Assembly (NCBI GenBank): GCA_964473205.1
Contig: CAYYOK010000002.1
Location: forward strand, 1 to 64,000
DNA: 64,000 nucleotides
Direction: 5' to 3'
Origin: CAYMRL01 sp964473205
GTDB lineage: Bacteria; Deinococcota; Deinococci; Deinococcales; Trueperaceae
Both the position numbers and the translations under genes were made by a program. The notes beneath the pieces were generated by a model. That model saw only the letters and a program-made list of their open reading frames with translations, ran no database searches and had not been told where the DNA came from. Below, one piece after another: positions 25,275 to 36,200 of the stretch; position 1 is the stretch's first letter, and the number at the start of each line of letters is the position of its first letter.

Positions 25275-27080
25275 GTGCGAGGCAGGAACCCAGCAAGCAG
25301 TTCCAAGGGACCCATCGGACTATTGGAGCCGAACGCATCCAGAATCCGAACAGTAACTTCGGGGCAGGTCATTTGGCCCGCGACGCCCGAGGAGAAGCTG
25401 AAGGCGGGTCACCGAGACGTCAATGGCGATCCGAAAGTGGCGAAGATAGACCTCTCGCCCGACGACAGAGTGATCGTTGTCAAACTCGAACTCTTTGAGA
25501 CCAAACACAGATGTGACCTTTGCGGGTCTGAGAGGAAGTCAAAGCGCGTTGTCCTATTGCGCAATGAACGCACAGATAGAGAGTTTCATGCCGCAGGTGA
25601 TTGCCTCTGGATTCACTTCGGGAGGAACATTGAAGAATTCGCGAAAGGCAGCGGACTTTGGGTACGCACGCTAGACGGTTTGCTTCAACGTCTCGGGCTA
25701 CTTCTCTCTGAAGAGGATTCTGCGCCGGCGGTGGCTTCCATCATCCCTGAGTTGGACAAGATCGAGGCATTCTCCTGTAACGCGACGCGGCAAGCTCGGG
25801 AACTGCTCGAGAAAGCGTTGAAGAACCCGTCGTTGGTGGCAGGAGGAGAGTTCGATGAAGAACTGAAGTGGCTTCAAGCCTTTGTTTTATTGCAGGACGA
25901 CTATCGTCTAGACCCAGATAGGTTCAGGGACCGATGGAGGGCCTTGAGAGGACACCCCCTCTCTTGGTCCGATGGCAGCGGTACTGATTGGGATAGTCGA
26001 CTGTTCAGTCGTGCAAGTGAACTGGATTCGAGCTTAGGACTGGAAGAGTTCGGAGCCCTGCTGAAGTCACTCGATGTCGCTCGAGGTTACGAGGTGCCGC
26101 TCCATAACACCAATGTTGAGCCGTGGTCATACGGGACGCGGGATGACTACCTGGCTGGTCTGAAAACGAGCTACGAACTGAAGTGCGATCCTCCACCTCC
26201 AAAACCGCGTTTCCACGTCCTGAAACAGCGAGGACTCGGAGAAGACCTCGTCAGTGCTAGCGAGTTGAAGCAGCCAAAGGTCTTCTCCCTTCAGGCCGTC
26301 GCATACGCTGCAAGTCAGTTGAGCAACGTCCGACTAGCGAACCAGGACACCGTCGAAGTCCGAGGGGCTCAGATCGTTTACGGATCTCGGCCAAGGCTAG
26401 TAGATGTCGGGAAGACCGAGAGAGCGTACCTGTTGGGCGCTGCAGTCTACTACCCAGACCGCTGGAGCCCTGTCTACGCCCTTTGGAATCGATACGGACG
26501 AGATGCGCTCGAACGCATCGATGACTCGTTGTTTGCAGTTCGACGTGATGTTGTAACTCAGGCGCCAGACCCAGCTTTTGAGGTTGAGGTTGACTTCGAT
26601 GCCTCGATGGACGGCTATGCAGCGGCCAACTCCAGCAACTCCGATGCTGATACTTCCGACTTGATTCAGATACAGATGTTGAGTGAGGAGGCTCAACGCT
26701 TGTTCGATCAGGAGTTCGCGGTGCTCTCCTCTAGAGTGCGGTCGCCAATTGCGGATGACGAGCATCAAGATGCAAGCGTGATCATTGCGCGAGTCGTATT
26801 TGCCAGACGCTCAGGTGACGAGTCGGCAATCAGGGAAGCTGTCGCTGATCTTGACGCGCTTGAAGCGCGTCTCTCGTCAAGGGGTTTGATGTTCGAAGGA
26901 TCTCTCGTCGTCGTCCAACAGAAGGCGGCGGACGCTCAATCGATCGTGGGTCGGCACTTGCGCTTAGTTCGAGCTGAAAGAAGCAAGCTCCCAAACCAGT
27001 GGAGGATTCGTTTGGATCAGGAGCATCTGGATGACTCGATTCAGCAAATGTTGCAGGACTCGGGTTGGGTGTGGGAGTAG
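25275..27080 (+). CDS. Unrecognised protein with N-terminal Zn-finger-like motif
   Basis: 601 residues from GTG. Residues about 75-116 form a possible zinc site: CDLC (80-83) and FHAAGDC (His105, Cys110) around a basic strand. It is followed by an acidic, helical and mixed domain, and a long C-terminal helix region (DLDALEARLSSRGL...VVVQQKAADAQSIV). No nuclease, helicase or ATPase motif is visible. It is convergent with the TrlF-like gene and inside an RM/TA island, so a defence role is possible but is inference only. I do not know the family. Confidence 0.6.
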   Translation: MRGRNPASSSKGPIGLLEPNASRIRTVTSGQVIWPATPEEKLKAGHRDVNGDPKVAKIDLSPDDRVIVVKLELFETKHRCDLCGSERKSKRVVLLRNERTDREFHAAGDCLWIHFGRNIEEFAKGSGLWVRTLDGLLQRLGLLLSEEDSAPAVASIIPELDKIEAFSCNATRQARELLEKALKNPSLVAGGEFDEELKWLQAFVLLQDDYRLDPDRFRDRWRALRGHPLSWSDGSGTDWDSRLFSRASELDSSLGLEEFGALLKSLDVARGYEVPLHNTNVEPWSYGTRDDYLAGLKTSYELKCDPPPPKPRFHVLKQRGLGEDLVSASELKQPKVFSLQAVAYAASQLSNVRLANQDTVEVRGAQIVYGSRPRLVDVGKTERAYLLGAAVYYPDRWSPVYALWNRYGRDALERIDDSLFAVRRDVVTQAPDPAFEVEVDFDASMDGYAAANSSNSDADTSDLIQIQMLSEEAQRLFDQEFAVLSSRVRSPIADDEHQDASVIIARVVFARRSGDESAIREAVADLDALEARLSSRGLMFEGSLVVVQQKAADAQSIVGRHLRLVRAERSKLPNQWRIRLDQEHLDDSIQQMLQDSGWVWE

Positions 27081-27255
27081 TGAATCGTCAAGCTCGACAA
27101 GTGGGATCGGTGATGGCTCCTGACTTGATTCGTAACCAGGGTGCAGCTATGACCACTAAAGTCGGGTTCCACCGAAACGGGGGCACTCATGGTTTGCGTC
27201 CAACAGGTTGGGTACTAAAACACCCGATCGTAGAGCGAGTTTGGTTGACCCTAGA

Positions 27256-30060
27256 CTAGATCTTGTACTTCTCTTTTCGCTTTTGGAACGCGGATTCTCC
27301 TCCATCCAGAATCTCGCAAGCATGTTCACGAATGCCGCAGCGGCCCAAGGTTGTTGCGCTTTTTGGGTTCATAACCTGGGTGTGTTCAAGCGACCCCGAC
27401 AAGTACTCGAAGGCTCGACTGTCCTTGTTTGGTCGGTCGGCTCCGTGTCGATTCGCGACAACTACGGCCTCTGAGTCTGCCCCTATCACGAGATTCGCAT
27501 CGTGAGTGACCATTATTATCTGCCTCTCGCGCTTTCGCGCGATTAAGTAAGGCACCACGACTTCGTAGATTGATCTACTGTCGAGGTCATCTTCTGGCTG
27601 GTCGACGAGCAGTGGCCAAGGCTCTTGTGTCTCGTTCAAGATGAGGGTGAGTGCGAAGAGAGCTTGCTTGCCTTGCGTCATAGTGGACCGGGCGAATCCA
27701 CCTATCCGATCTCCTTCTAACACTGCGGTGAAGCGGACCTCTGGCTCAAGCGCTAGCACCTGAGCCGCTACCTTTGGCATGGTGTGTCGGGCGTTCAGGC
27801 GTACGTCCTTGGACTTGATTGCGGCAAGGAAATCAGCTGGATTCTCAAGAACAGTCTCGATCTGAATGTGTTCAACATCTTTCGGGAAGTATGTGTTAGT
27901 TCGGCGCCGATCGAACGGAGTTGAGGCCGCCTCGAGTGCCTCTGGTGCAATCGAAATCTCTACGCCGAATTCCATACCCTCCAAAGCTGGTTGTGTGACT
28001 CTAAAAGCCTCCTTCAAATCCTCTACTAGAGCCGCACGCCCGTCTATCTCCCTAGCGATCTGCCCCTCGATGTCAGCCCTCGTCAGTTCAAGCGCTGCGC
28101 GCTCCGCCTCGATTCTGTCCATCTTGTCAAGGAATTCGGTTTGCTTCGAGTGGTTGGCGACAATCGCCGCAAGGTCTGTGTTCGCTTCATGCTTAGACAG
28201 GAGCACTGCATGGGTTTCGCGGAGTTCTTCTTGTTTCTGGTCTAACTGCCGACGCTCAGAAGCGCTGCCGACCAGCGCTTGAGAGAGTTCTGTCTCGATT
28301 CTAGCTGTTAGCTCAGCAGCTGCCAATCTGCGGAGTTCGTCGATGCGATGTCCCACCTCTTGCGGAACTTGCGACGCGGATGGGGTTACTTCGATTTGCA
28401 CATGCACCCGACTTGGGATCGGAGTTGCGATCGTTTGGTCGTCGTCAAGGGACGAGTACCGCGAGAGTTGATCGACGCTGCTGGCCAGCTCTTGCGAACG
28501 TGTGCTGCCACTTCTAAGTTGTGATGTGACCCCCTCATGAAGCGTGATCTCTTCTTGAGTGAGTTCTGTCTGTGACCTAAGTTCGTCGGCCCTCGCTTGA
28601 AATTCATCCCGCAGCGCTAAGATGGCTGCCCTGTCGCCGATTGCTTGGATCTGTGTGGCGCATTGGTCGATTCGTTCCGTCGTCGCAAACCAATTCTCAA
28701 CGCGGACCTCGATGTTCTTAGAAATGGTTGTAAGTGCTGCCCTCGTCCCTAAGTAGGTCGACTTCAACGCTGGAAAGGCTCGGAATAGTGAGGGTTCGAT
28801 TTTCTTGTTGATTGCATCCGGCTGCTCACTGAGCGCGAAGAGCGAGTTCTGTGGAATGTAGATGACCTTACCCTTGTCTGCCTCTGGCGACGCCCACTCC
28901 ACGTGTCGCTGCAAGTGTTCAACGTCTGCCCATGACAAGCCTGGTGCCGGCCCGACTCTCTCTGAGCTAACGCCGGATGCAGCCACCTGCTGTTGAACCG
29001 TCTCATCGGGGTTAACCGCGTGTGCAATGTAGGCCAAGAGCGCTGACTTGCCGGAGGATCGGCTTCCGATGATCGCTGTAAGGTTCTGGTTGAAGACCAC
29101 CTCTGCGGGAAACTCTTTGGAGTCTGTGAATGTGATCTTGCTGATGTACTGGTACGGCTGTTTGGTATCTGGTCTGGTCGCCTGAATCGCAACTCTATGC
29201 TCTGGCTCGATGAGGGTCTGTAGCAGTCCCTGGTAGGTTAGGTCGGCTTTCACCCATGTTGTGTAATGTGCCTGATTATTCTCGATACCATGTCGCCCGA
29301 GCTTTGTTTCGAGTTGCTCGAAGCTGTGGGCGTCGCACCCGCTGAATACTGGCTTCGGAGCCACTTTGTCGCCAGAGTCGAGCCTACCAGTGTCTAGGAA
29401 ATGATCTCTCGACTTCGGTCCAGCGAAGAACGCGTGCGAGATTTTGTCTGTCTCGTCGACTAGAGCGTTCTTGCGCTTCTTGCTACCCTTCTTGCCAGGA
29501 CGAAGTCCGTCGCCCGTCGCAGAAGGAACTATGAGGGCGAACTCCTCTAGCGAAGAAGCGTAGCCAAAGGTCTGCTCCAGCGCCGTCATCAGCCCATCAC
29601 GTGAGACTGTGGCGCTTTGATAATCTTGCGTCGTTCTCAAGTCCATGCAACTTACCGGTCGATTGGCCTTGCCTACAGTTGTCAGTGTCTTTAGCTCCGA
29701 TAAGAGCCTAGTGGCGGCTTCCTCACTCAGGTCGGGGGGCAGAATCAGATGCACATTGACGTTATCGCCAGCGTCGTTCAACACCTCGTTCAGTCGGAGC
29801 TCGAGATTAGGAAAGAAGACCTTGCACGTCCTGTCATCCGGATAGCGAGCCACATATTCCGATTTGAATGCGAAGAAACCGTCCAAGGAGAAGTAGTCGG
29901 TTATGCCTATTGCTGCGACATCGCTTTCATGGATGATTCTGCAGAATCGATCCCAGTCGAGCTTTCCGTTCTTCTTGTCGTAGCCGTCCGCCAGCTTCGT
30001 ACCGGGAGGATGTAAATGTAGGTCCCACTTACGCCATTCGGATCCACGTGGATAATCCAT
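27256..30060 (-). CDS. TrlF-family protein: PHP domain fused to SMC-like ATPase
   Basis: 934 residues, ATG at 30060 behind GGGGAAGG. N terminus KWDLHLHPPGT (residues 11-21) is the PHP metal-binding HxH. Asp/His residues follow (GITDYFSLDG and a later GCDAHSFEQL). Walker A GSRSSGKSALLAYI is at about 330; a long central coiled coil runs about 450-680; the C-terminal ATPase half has a Walker B at about 818 (LLVDQPEDDLDSRSI) and the H-loop VTHDANLVIGAD. This is the TrlF architecture, an SMC-like ATPase gating a PHP phosphoesterase/nuclease. Known genomic setting is defence and mobile islands, as here. Confidence 0.8.
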   Translation of the reverse strand: MDYPRGSEWRKWDLHLHPPGTKLADGYDKKNGKLDWDRFCRIIHESDVAAIGITDYFSLDGFFAFKSEYVARYPDDRTCKVFFPNLELRLNEVLNDAGDNVNVHLILPPDLSEEAATRLLSELKTLTTVGKANRPVSCMDLRTTQDYQSATVSRDGLMTALEQTFGYASSLEEFALIVPSATGDGLRPGKKGSKKRKNALVDETDKISHAFFAGPKSRDHFLDTGRLDSGDKVAPKPVFSGCDAHSFEQLETKLGRHGIENNQAHYTTWVKADLTYQGLLQTLIEPEHRVAIQATRPDTKQPYQYISKITFTDSKEFPAEVVFNQNLTAIIGSRSSGKSALLAYIAHAVNPDETVQQQVAASGVSSERVGPAPGLSWADVEHLQRHVEWASPEADKGKVIYIPQNSLFALSEQPDAINKKIEPSLFRAFPALKSTYLGTRAALTTISKNIEVRVENWFATTERIDQCATQIQAIGDRAAILALRDEFQARADELRSQTELTQEEITLHEGVTSQLRSGSTRSQELASSVDQLSRYSSLDDDQTIATPIPSRVHVQIEVTPSASQVPQEVGHRIDELRRLAAAELTARIETELSQALVGSASERRQLDQKQEELRETHAVLLSKHEANTDLAAIVANHSKQTEFLDKMDRIEAERAALELTRADIEGQIAREIDGRAALVEDLKEAFRVTQPALEGMEFGVEISIAPEALEAASTPFDRRRTNTYFPKDVEHIQIETVLENPADFLAAIKSKDVRLNARHTMPKVAAQVLALEPEVRFTAVLEGDRIGGFARSTMTQGKQALFALTLILNETQEPWPLLVDQPEDDLDSRSIYEVVVPYLIARKRERQIIMVTHDANLVIGADSEAVVVANRHGADRPNKDSRAFEYLSGSLEHTQVMNPKSATTLGRCGIREHACEILDGGESAFQKRKEKYKI

Positions 30061-30535
30061 GAGCCTTCCCCCACAATCATTTTGCTGGAAGCTCCCCTAC
30101 TTGCCGAAGCGCCATTTGGAAGAGCCTCCGTTCTCAGAGAATGCCAAATCAACTCGATCTCCGCTGTCAGTTTGCCGTCTTTACAACGCTCGTCGAGTAC
30201 CTTGTGATCTTCGTGCGCCGCGCTTTGACCTAGCTGCCCTAGGAGTGATGAACATGAACGGAGATTGGTTGAGAACCCCAACCCTTTCATGTGCATGATT
30301 CTGAGAAGCTCGAGCTGAGGCCGCCAGAAGAAGCAGAACGAATGCCTGCAGTCCAAGCCGAAGGCTAGCGCAGCCCCTATGGCCCCGTGACTTTTCGGAT
30401 GTCCAACCTGCCCAACTTGGCTAGTATGGCCTAGCTTGAAGGAACGATCGATGACGCGCATGCCAGCAGCCGAGGCGAAGACTGCCTTCGGCCGACTGAT
30501 AGATGTCGCCCGTGAAGCCCGATCAAGGAAAACCG
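30061..30535. other. Intergenic region upstream of hsdM
   Basis: About 475 bp with no gene I can support. TAGTAT near 30422 could be a -10 element. It separates the divergent TrlF gene and the RM operon, so both promoters probably lie here. Confidence 0.45.
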
Positions 30536-32092
30536 ATGTCAGTTGACCTTCAGGACCTTTCAAGGCGTCTATTCAAGACCGCCGAGCAACTCTGGACGAA
30601 CACCGCGCTGCGCCCCGACCAGTACGCCCAGCCCGTTCTCGCCCTGATCGCGCTGCGGCAGATGGAAGCGCGGTTCGACGTCGTTCATGCCGAACTGTCC
30701 AAGACCTTCACCGGCCGCCTGAGACCCACCCCACCGGATTACCACGGGCGCGGCGCGGTGTTCCTGCCGGAGCAGGCGCGCTTCTCCTACCTGCTGGGCT
30801 TGCCCGAAACGGAGAACCTTGCCGAGGCTCTGAACGCGGCGATGGAGGCCATCACCGAGCACAACCCCGACCTCGCCGGGGTGCTGCCGCGCGGTTACGG
30901 CTCTCTGCCGAACAGCGTGCTGCGCGAGGTGCTGCGCTTGCTGTCCCCGCTGAGCATCGAGGGTGACGCGTACGGTCTGATCTTCGAGTACTTCATGGGC
31001 GAGTTCGCCAGCGCCTTCATGCAGAAGGGCGGCGAGTACTTCACGCCCAGTTCCATCGTGAAGCTGATCGTCGAGGTGATCGAGCCCTACCACGGCAAGA
31101 TCTTCGATCCCGCCTGCGGCTCCGGCGGCATGTTCGTCCACTCCGCCGAGTTCGTGAAGCGACACAACAAGAATCCCAGCCGCGAGATCAGCATCTTCGG
31201 GACCGAGAAGATGGAGGACACGCAGAAGCTGTGTCGCCTCAACCTCGCAGTGCACGGCCTCAGCGGCGACGTGCGGGTGGCCAACAGTTACTACGAGGAC
31301 CCGCACAAGATGGTGGGCGCGTTCGATTTCGTGATGGCGAACCCGCCGTTCAACCAGTCGGAGGTCGATCGTTCGAGGCTGGTCAACGATGCCGGAAAGG
31401 CCGAGGCTCGCTTCTCGCTCGGCGTTCCCACGGTCAACAACGCGAACTACCTGTGGATCGGCCTGTTCGCCGCCGCGTTGAACGACAAGGGGCGTGCCGG
31501 CTTCGTTATGGCCAACTCCGCTTCCGATGCGGGCGGTTCGGAGCGCGAGATGCGCCGCCAGCTGATCGAGAGCGGCGCGGTGGACGTGATCGTCAGCACC
31601 TCGCCCAACATGTTCTTCACCGTCACCCTGCCGGTGACGTTGTGGTTCCTCGACAAGGGGAAGAAGGGCACGTCCCGCGCGGACGAGGTGATGTTCATAG
31701 ACGCCCGCCATATCTTCCGTCAGGTCAGCCGTGCCCAGCGGGACTTTACCCCGGACCAGATCGAGTTCCTCGGCAACATCGTGCGGCTGTGGCGAGGGCA
31801 GGAAGCGGAGTTGCTGGCAGGCAGTGGCCCGAGGATGAGCGAAACCTTAGGCGACGATGGCTATCGGGACGTGCCGGGCCTGTGCAAGGTCGCCACACGA
31901 GCTCAGATCGCCGCGCAGGACTGGAGTCTCAACCCTGGCCGGTATGTCGGCGTTGCGCCGGGTGAGCAGGTGGAGGACAGTGACTTCCGCGAGCGGCTGG
32001 AAGCCTTGCAGGAGGAACTGGAAGGCCTGAACGCCGAAGCGGCGCGGTTGCAGGGTGTTATCGCTGCGAATATGGCTGAGGTGCTGGCGTGA
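30536..32092 (+). CDS. hsdM: Type I restriction-modification methyltransferase subunit HsdM
   Basis: About 518 residues from the ATG at 30536 (AAGGA upstream). HsdM N-terminal helical domain, then N6-adenine methyltransferase motifs: FDPACGSGGM (motif I, SAM binding, about 195-204) and NPPFNQ (motif IV catalytic NPPF, about 270). GGEYFTPSSIVKLIV before motif I is characteristic. A C-terminal coiled coil contacts HsdS. The stop overlaps hsdS by 4 bp (GTGA), so it is the first gene of the operon. Confidence 0.95.
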   Translation: MSVDLQDLSRRLFKTAEQLWTNTALRPDQYAQPVLALIALRQMEARFDVVHAELSKTFTGRLRPTPPDYHGRGAVFLPEQARFSYLLGLPETENLAEALNAAMEAITEHNPDLAGVLPRGYGSLPNSVLREVLRLLSPLSIEGDAYGLIFEYFMGEFASAFMQKGGEYFTPSSIVKLIVEVIEPYHGKIFDPACGSGGMFVHSAEFVKRHNKNPSREISIFGTEKMEDTQKLCRLNLAVHGLSGDVRVANSYYEDPHKMVGAFDFVMANPPFNQSEVDRSRLVNDAGKAEARFSLGVPTVNNANYLWIGLFAAALNDKGRAGFVMANSASDAGGSEREMRRQLIESGAVDVIVSTSPNMFFTVTLPVTLWFLDKGKKGTSRADEVMFIDARHIFRQVSRAQRDFTPDQIEFLGNIVRLWRGQEAELLAGSGPRMSETLGDDGYRDVPGLCKVATRAQIAAQDWSLNPGRYVGVAPGEQVEDSDFRERLEALQEELEGLNAEAARLQGVIAANMAEVLA

Positions 32093-32676
32093 GCGAGTGG
32101 AGATCAACAAGGCTCGACCAACTCGGAACGGTGGAGCGGGGTCGATCCAGGCATCGGCCGCGCAACGACCCATCGCTCTATGGCGGACAGTACCCGTTCG
32201 TCCAGACAGGAGACGTAAAGGCAGCGGGTCTTAGGCTTTACCAATACGCGCAAACGTACAACGAGGCTGGCTTGGCGCAATCGCGGCTTTGGCCCGCTGG
32301 AACTCTCTGTTTCACAATCGCAGCAAATATAGGCGACACCTCAATACTAGGCATTCCAGCCTGTTTCCCAGACAGTGTAGTTGGCTTTACGCCCCATCCC
32401 GATAAGGCTGATGTTGTCTTCGTAAAGTACGCACTCGACTATGCCAAGACGCGCTTCTCAGCCATTTCGGGAGGTGCCACCCAAGATAACCTGAGCTTGG
32501 AGAAGCTGGTTTCTCAGGACCTAATGGTGCCTTCCCTCGAAGCCCAGCGCCGCATAGCATCAATACTCGGTGCGTACGACGATCTAATCGAGGTCAACCG
32601 CCGGCGGATCGCGGTGCTGGAGGAGCTGGCGCGACGAATGTTTGAAGAGACGTACGTTGGGCAGGTGACACGGTAG
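32089..32676 (+). CDS. hsdS: HsdS specificity subunit, N-terminal half (ends at amber codon)
   Basis: 195 residues from GTG. First target-recognition domain (STRLDQLGTVERGRSRHRPR, then YPFVQTGDVKAAG and the terminal ATQDNLSLEKL), then the central conserved helix (EAQRRIASILGAYDDLIEVNRRRIAVLEELARRMFEE). Translation ends at TAG (32674-32676), yet the same frame continues straight into the second recognition domain after the codons CTC ACA TTG. One base change (for example CAG or TGG to TAG) would restore one HsdS of about 402 residues. Either a nonsense mutation or a genuine split S subunit. Confidence 0.85.
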   Translation: MSEWRSTRLDQLGTVERGRSRHRPRNDPSLYGGQYPFVQTGDVKAAGLRLYQYAQTYNEAGLAQSRLWPAGTLCFTIAANIGDTSILGIPACFPDSVVGFTPHPDKADVVFVKYALDYAKTRFSAISGGATQDNLSLEKLVSQDLMVPSLEAQRRIASILGAYDDLIEVNRRRIAVLEELARRMFEETYVGQVTR

Positions 32677-32682
32677 CTCACA

Positions 32683-33297
32683 TTGGGCGACGTACTGGCA
32701 TCACTTGAGAGCGGCAGTCGCCCCAAAGGCGGGGTCACCTCGATAGGCGACATTCCCAGCATCGGTGCTGAAAACATCAATGGCCTCGCCAGTCACGACT
32801 TCTCAAAGGAGAAACGCATCGACACAGCGTTCTTTCAGTCGATGAAGAGGGGCGTCGTTCAAGATGGTGACGTCATGCTCTACAAAGACGGTGCGCACAT
32901 CGGCAGACTTGCGCTTGCATGGAAGGGCTATCCGCACCGGGTATGCGCGGTTAACGAACACGTTTTTCTCTTGCGGGCCAAGCCGTCTATTCCTTCCGCG
33001 CTGATCTACTTCTTTCTTTCAAGGCCAGATGTGCGCCAGCGAGTCCAATTGCTCAATACCAATGCCGCTCAGCCGGGTCTGAACCAGAAGCAGGTCCTGG
33101 GCGTTGAAATAGACCTACCACCAAAGGAGAAGGTGGATCGGTTCCGAAGTCTAACTGAACCCATCCTAGACCTCATTTTCAGCATTGCCAGCCAGAAGCC
33201 GAAGCTTGAAGCTTCGCGCGACCTGCTCCTCTCACGCCTGATCTCCGGCCAGCTTTCAGTCACTAAGGCAGAACGTGAACTGGAAGCGGTCGCCTGA
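32683..33297 (+). CDS. hsdS: HsdS specificity subunit, C-terminal half (after amber codon)
   Basis: 204 residues if begun at TTG 32683, in the same frame as the upstream half. It holds the second recognition domain (LGDVLASLESGSRPKGGV, IPSIGAENI, VMLYKDGAHIGRLAL) and the distal conserved helix (SIASQKPKLEASRDLLLSRLISGQL). No Shine-Dalgarno precedes the TTG, so separate translation would depend on reinitiation after TAG. Half-S subunits can dimerise in some type I systems, giving a functional but symmetric-target enzyme; here the two recognition domains differ, so loss of function is equally possible. Confidence 0.75.
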   Translation: MGDVLASLESGSRPKGGVTSIGDIPSIGAENINGLASHDFSKEKRIDTAFFQSMKRGVVQDGDVMLYKDGAHIGRLALAWKGYPHRVCAVNEHVFLLRAKPSIPSALIYFFLSRPDVRQRVQLLNTNAAQPGLNQKQVLGVEIDLPPKEKVDRFRSLTEPILDLIFSIASQKPKLEASRDLLLSRLISGQLSVTKAERELEAVA

Positions 33298-33298
33298 T

Positions 33299-36200
33299 AT
33301 GACAAGGGGGCTAACCGGTATAGTCGCATCAGAGGGTGGCATCGTCGAGAGACCAGCCCTCGCCCTTCTGCAGGATCTGGGCTGGCAGCACGTCGATCTC
33401 CACAACGAGCAGCCGGGGCCCGCTAACCCCACGGGCCGCACCACCTTTCATCAGCCGTATCTCGCCGCGTACCTCAAGGATGCGTTGTGCAAGCTGAACC
33501 CGACCCTGCCGGCGGAAGCCCTTCTCGAAGCTGAAGCGGAGCTAACGCGGGACCGTTCAGCCATGCTGCCGGTCGCCGCCAACCGCGAGGTGCTGTCGTT
33601 GATTCGCAACGGCGTTCCCGTTCAGGTGCGGCGTAGTGACGGCAAGTTCGACGACCTGCTGGTGAGGGTGATCGACTGGCGGGACGTCTCCGCCAATCAC
33701 TTCCTGGTTGCCAGTCAGGTATGGATCGACGGGGTGCTGCACAAGCGGCGACCTGACACCATCGGCTTCGTCAACGGCCTTCCGCTGCTCCTGGCCGAAT
33801 GGAAGAGCCCGACCAGTCCTCTGGCGGACGCCTACGACAACAACCTGCGCGATTACCGCGACACCATCCCGCAGCTGTTCCCGCCCAACGGCTTCGTGAT
33901 CCTTTCGAACGGGCTTGAAGCGGTGATGGGTGCGTCCCACGCCCCCTACGAAGTGTTCGGGCAGTGGAAGCGGCTGGAGGAGGACGGACCGGACGATCCG
34001 AGCCTCGAGACCCTGCTGCGCGCCACCTGCGAGCCTGCCCGTTTCCTCGACCTGATCGAGAGCTTCGTCTTGTTCGACGAGGCGCGCGGCGGCCTGCGCA
34101 AGATCGTCGCCAAGTACCACCAGGTGCTGGGCGTCAACCGCGCCATCGATGCCGTCCGCCACATCGAGAGCAATCAGGGGCGGCTGGGCGTGTTCTGGCA
34201 CACGCAAGGGTCGGGTAAGAGCCTGTCGATGGTGATGTTCGCCGAGAAGGTGCTGCGGCGGCTGGGCGGGAACTACACCTTCGTCATCGTCACCGACCGC
34301 ACCGAACTGGATGACCAGATCGCCGGGCAGTTCGCCTCGGCCGGCGCGCTGACCAAGGACATCCGCCAGGCGCAGGCCGGCAGCCGCGCTCATCTGAAGG
34401 AGCTTCTGGCGGGCAACGAACGCTACGTCTTCACGCTGATCCAGAAGTTCAGCACCGCGGACCGGGAGCCGATGCCGGTGCTGTCCGACCGCTCGGACAT
34501 CATCGTGATGACCGATGAGGCGCACCGCAGCCAGTACGACCAGCTCGCCGCCAACATGCGCTTGGCGCTGCCCAACGCCTCGTTCATCGGTTTCACTGGC
34601 ACGCCGTTGATCCAGGGCGAGGAGAGCCGCACCCGCGAGGTGTTCGGCGACTACGTCTCCGTCTACGATTTCGCCCAATCCATGCGCGACGGGGCGACCG
34701 TCCCACTGTTCTACGAGGCTAGGAAACCGGAGCTACAGCTTCACGCCGAGGAGTTCCGGGACGAGCTCGACGCGCTTCTCGACGAGGCCATGCTAGACGA
34801 GGAGCAGGAGCAGAAGCTCAGCCGGCAGTTCGGGCGGCAGTACACGCTCATCACCGCGCCCGACCGTCTGGACAAGGTGGCGGAGGACGTGGCGCTGCAC
34901 TTCGCCATGCGCGGTTACCGCGGCAAGGCGATGTTCGTCGCCATCGATAAGGCAACTGCCGTCGCCATGCACGACCGGGTGAAGGCCGGGGTCGCCCGCC
35001 TGATCGCGCAAGACGAGAAGCGGCTGGTGACCGCGCACGAGGCGGAGGCCGCGGCGATAACCGAGCGGCTCATGTGGCTGCGTGAACTCGACATGGCGGT
35101 CGTGGTCAGCCAGGGTCAGAACGAGATCGACGACCTGCGCAAGAAAGGTCTTGACATCCTGCCTCACCGCGAGCGGATGCAGAAGCATGACCTGGAGGCC
35201 AAGTTCAAGGACCCCAACGATCCGCTGCGGCTGGTGTTCGTCTGCGCCATGTGGATCACCGGTTTCGACGTGCCCACCATCGGCACCGTCTACCTCGACA
35301 AGCCGATGAAGAACCACACGCTGATGCAGACGATCGCGCGGGCCAACCGCCGGGCCGCGGGCAAGACGGCAGGTGTCATCGTCGACTACGTCGGCGTGTT
35401 CAAGAACCTCCAGAAGGCGCTTGCCATCTATGCGAGTGGCGGGGGCGGGGAGACGCCCATCAAGGACAAGGAGGCGCTGGTCAGCTCCTTGGAAGCTGCA
35501 CTGGGTTCGGTCCGGGCGTTCGTCGAGCCATTGGGCGTTGACTCGGACGCCATCACGGCGGTGCGCGGCTTCGACCGACTGCGACTCATCAATCAGGCAA
35601 TCGAAAGCTTGATCGCGCCTGACGAGAGCCGCCGAGAGTTCATGCGCCTCACCGCCGCGGTTACGAAAGCCTACAAGGCGCTCTTGCCGGACGAACGCGC
35701 TGCGCCCTATCTCCAGCCGGTTGCCGTGTTCCACACCCTCGCCGATGCGGTGAGGGCGAAGCTGGGGCCGGCCGAGATATCTGAGATCTCAGCTCGAATC
35801 GCCGAGCTGCTGGACGAGAAGCTGGAAGGTGTCGCGATTCTGACGCCTCTCGTGGCAGGCGATACCTCCACGGGGCGGGTAGACCTTTCCGGCATCGACT
35901 TCGACAAGCTGGCCACTCTGTTCGCCGCCAGCCCTAAGGTCACCGCCGAGAAGCTGCGCGAGGAGGCGGAGGACAAGGCTAGAAGAATGACCGAAGCCAA
36001 CCCCACCCGCAAGCATCTGGTGGAGAGGTTGGAGAACCTAGTGGCCGCCTACAACGCCGGCTCTGTCGATGCCGAGACCTTCTTCGAGGCGCTCAAGACC
36101 TTTATCTGCGAGATGGACGAGGAGGAGCAGCGCGCCGCTCGCGAGGAGCTGACGGAAGAGGAGTTGGCGATCTTCGACCTGCTTACCACGCCGGAACCCA

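Noticed and set aside
29907..30563. Minus frame upstream of TrlF
   Set aside because: No ribosome site or homology; overlaps the TrlF start in another frame.
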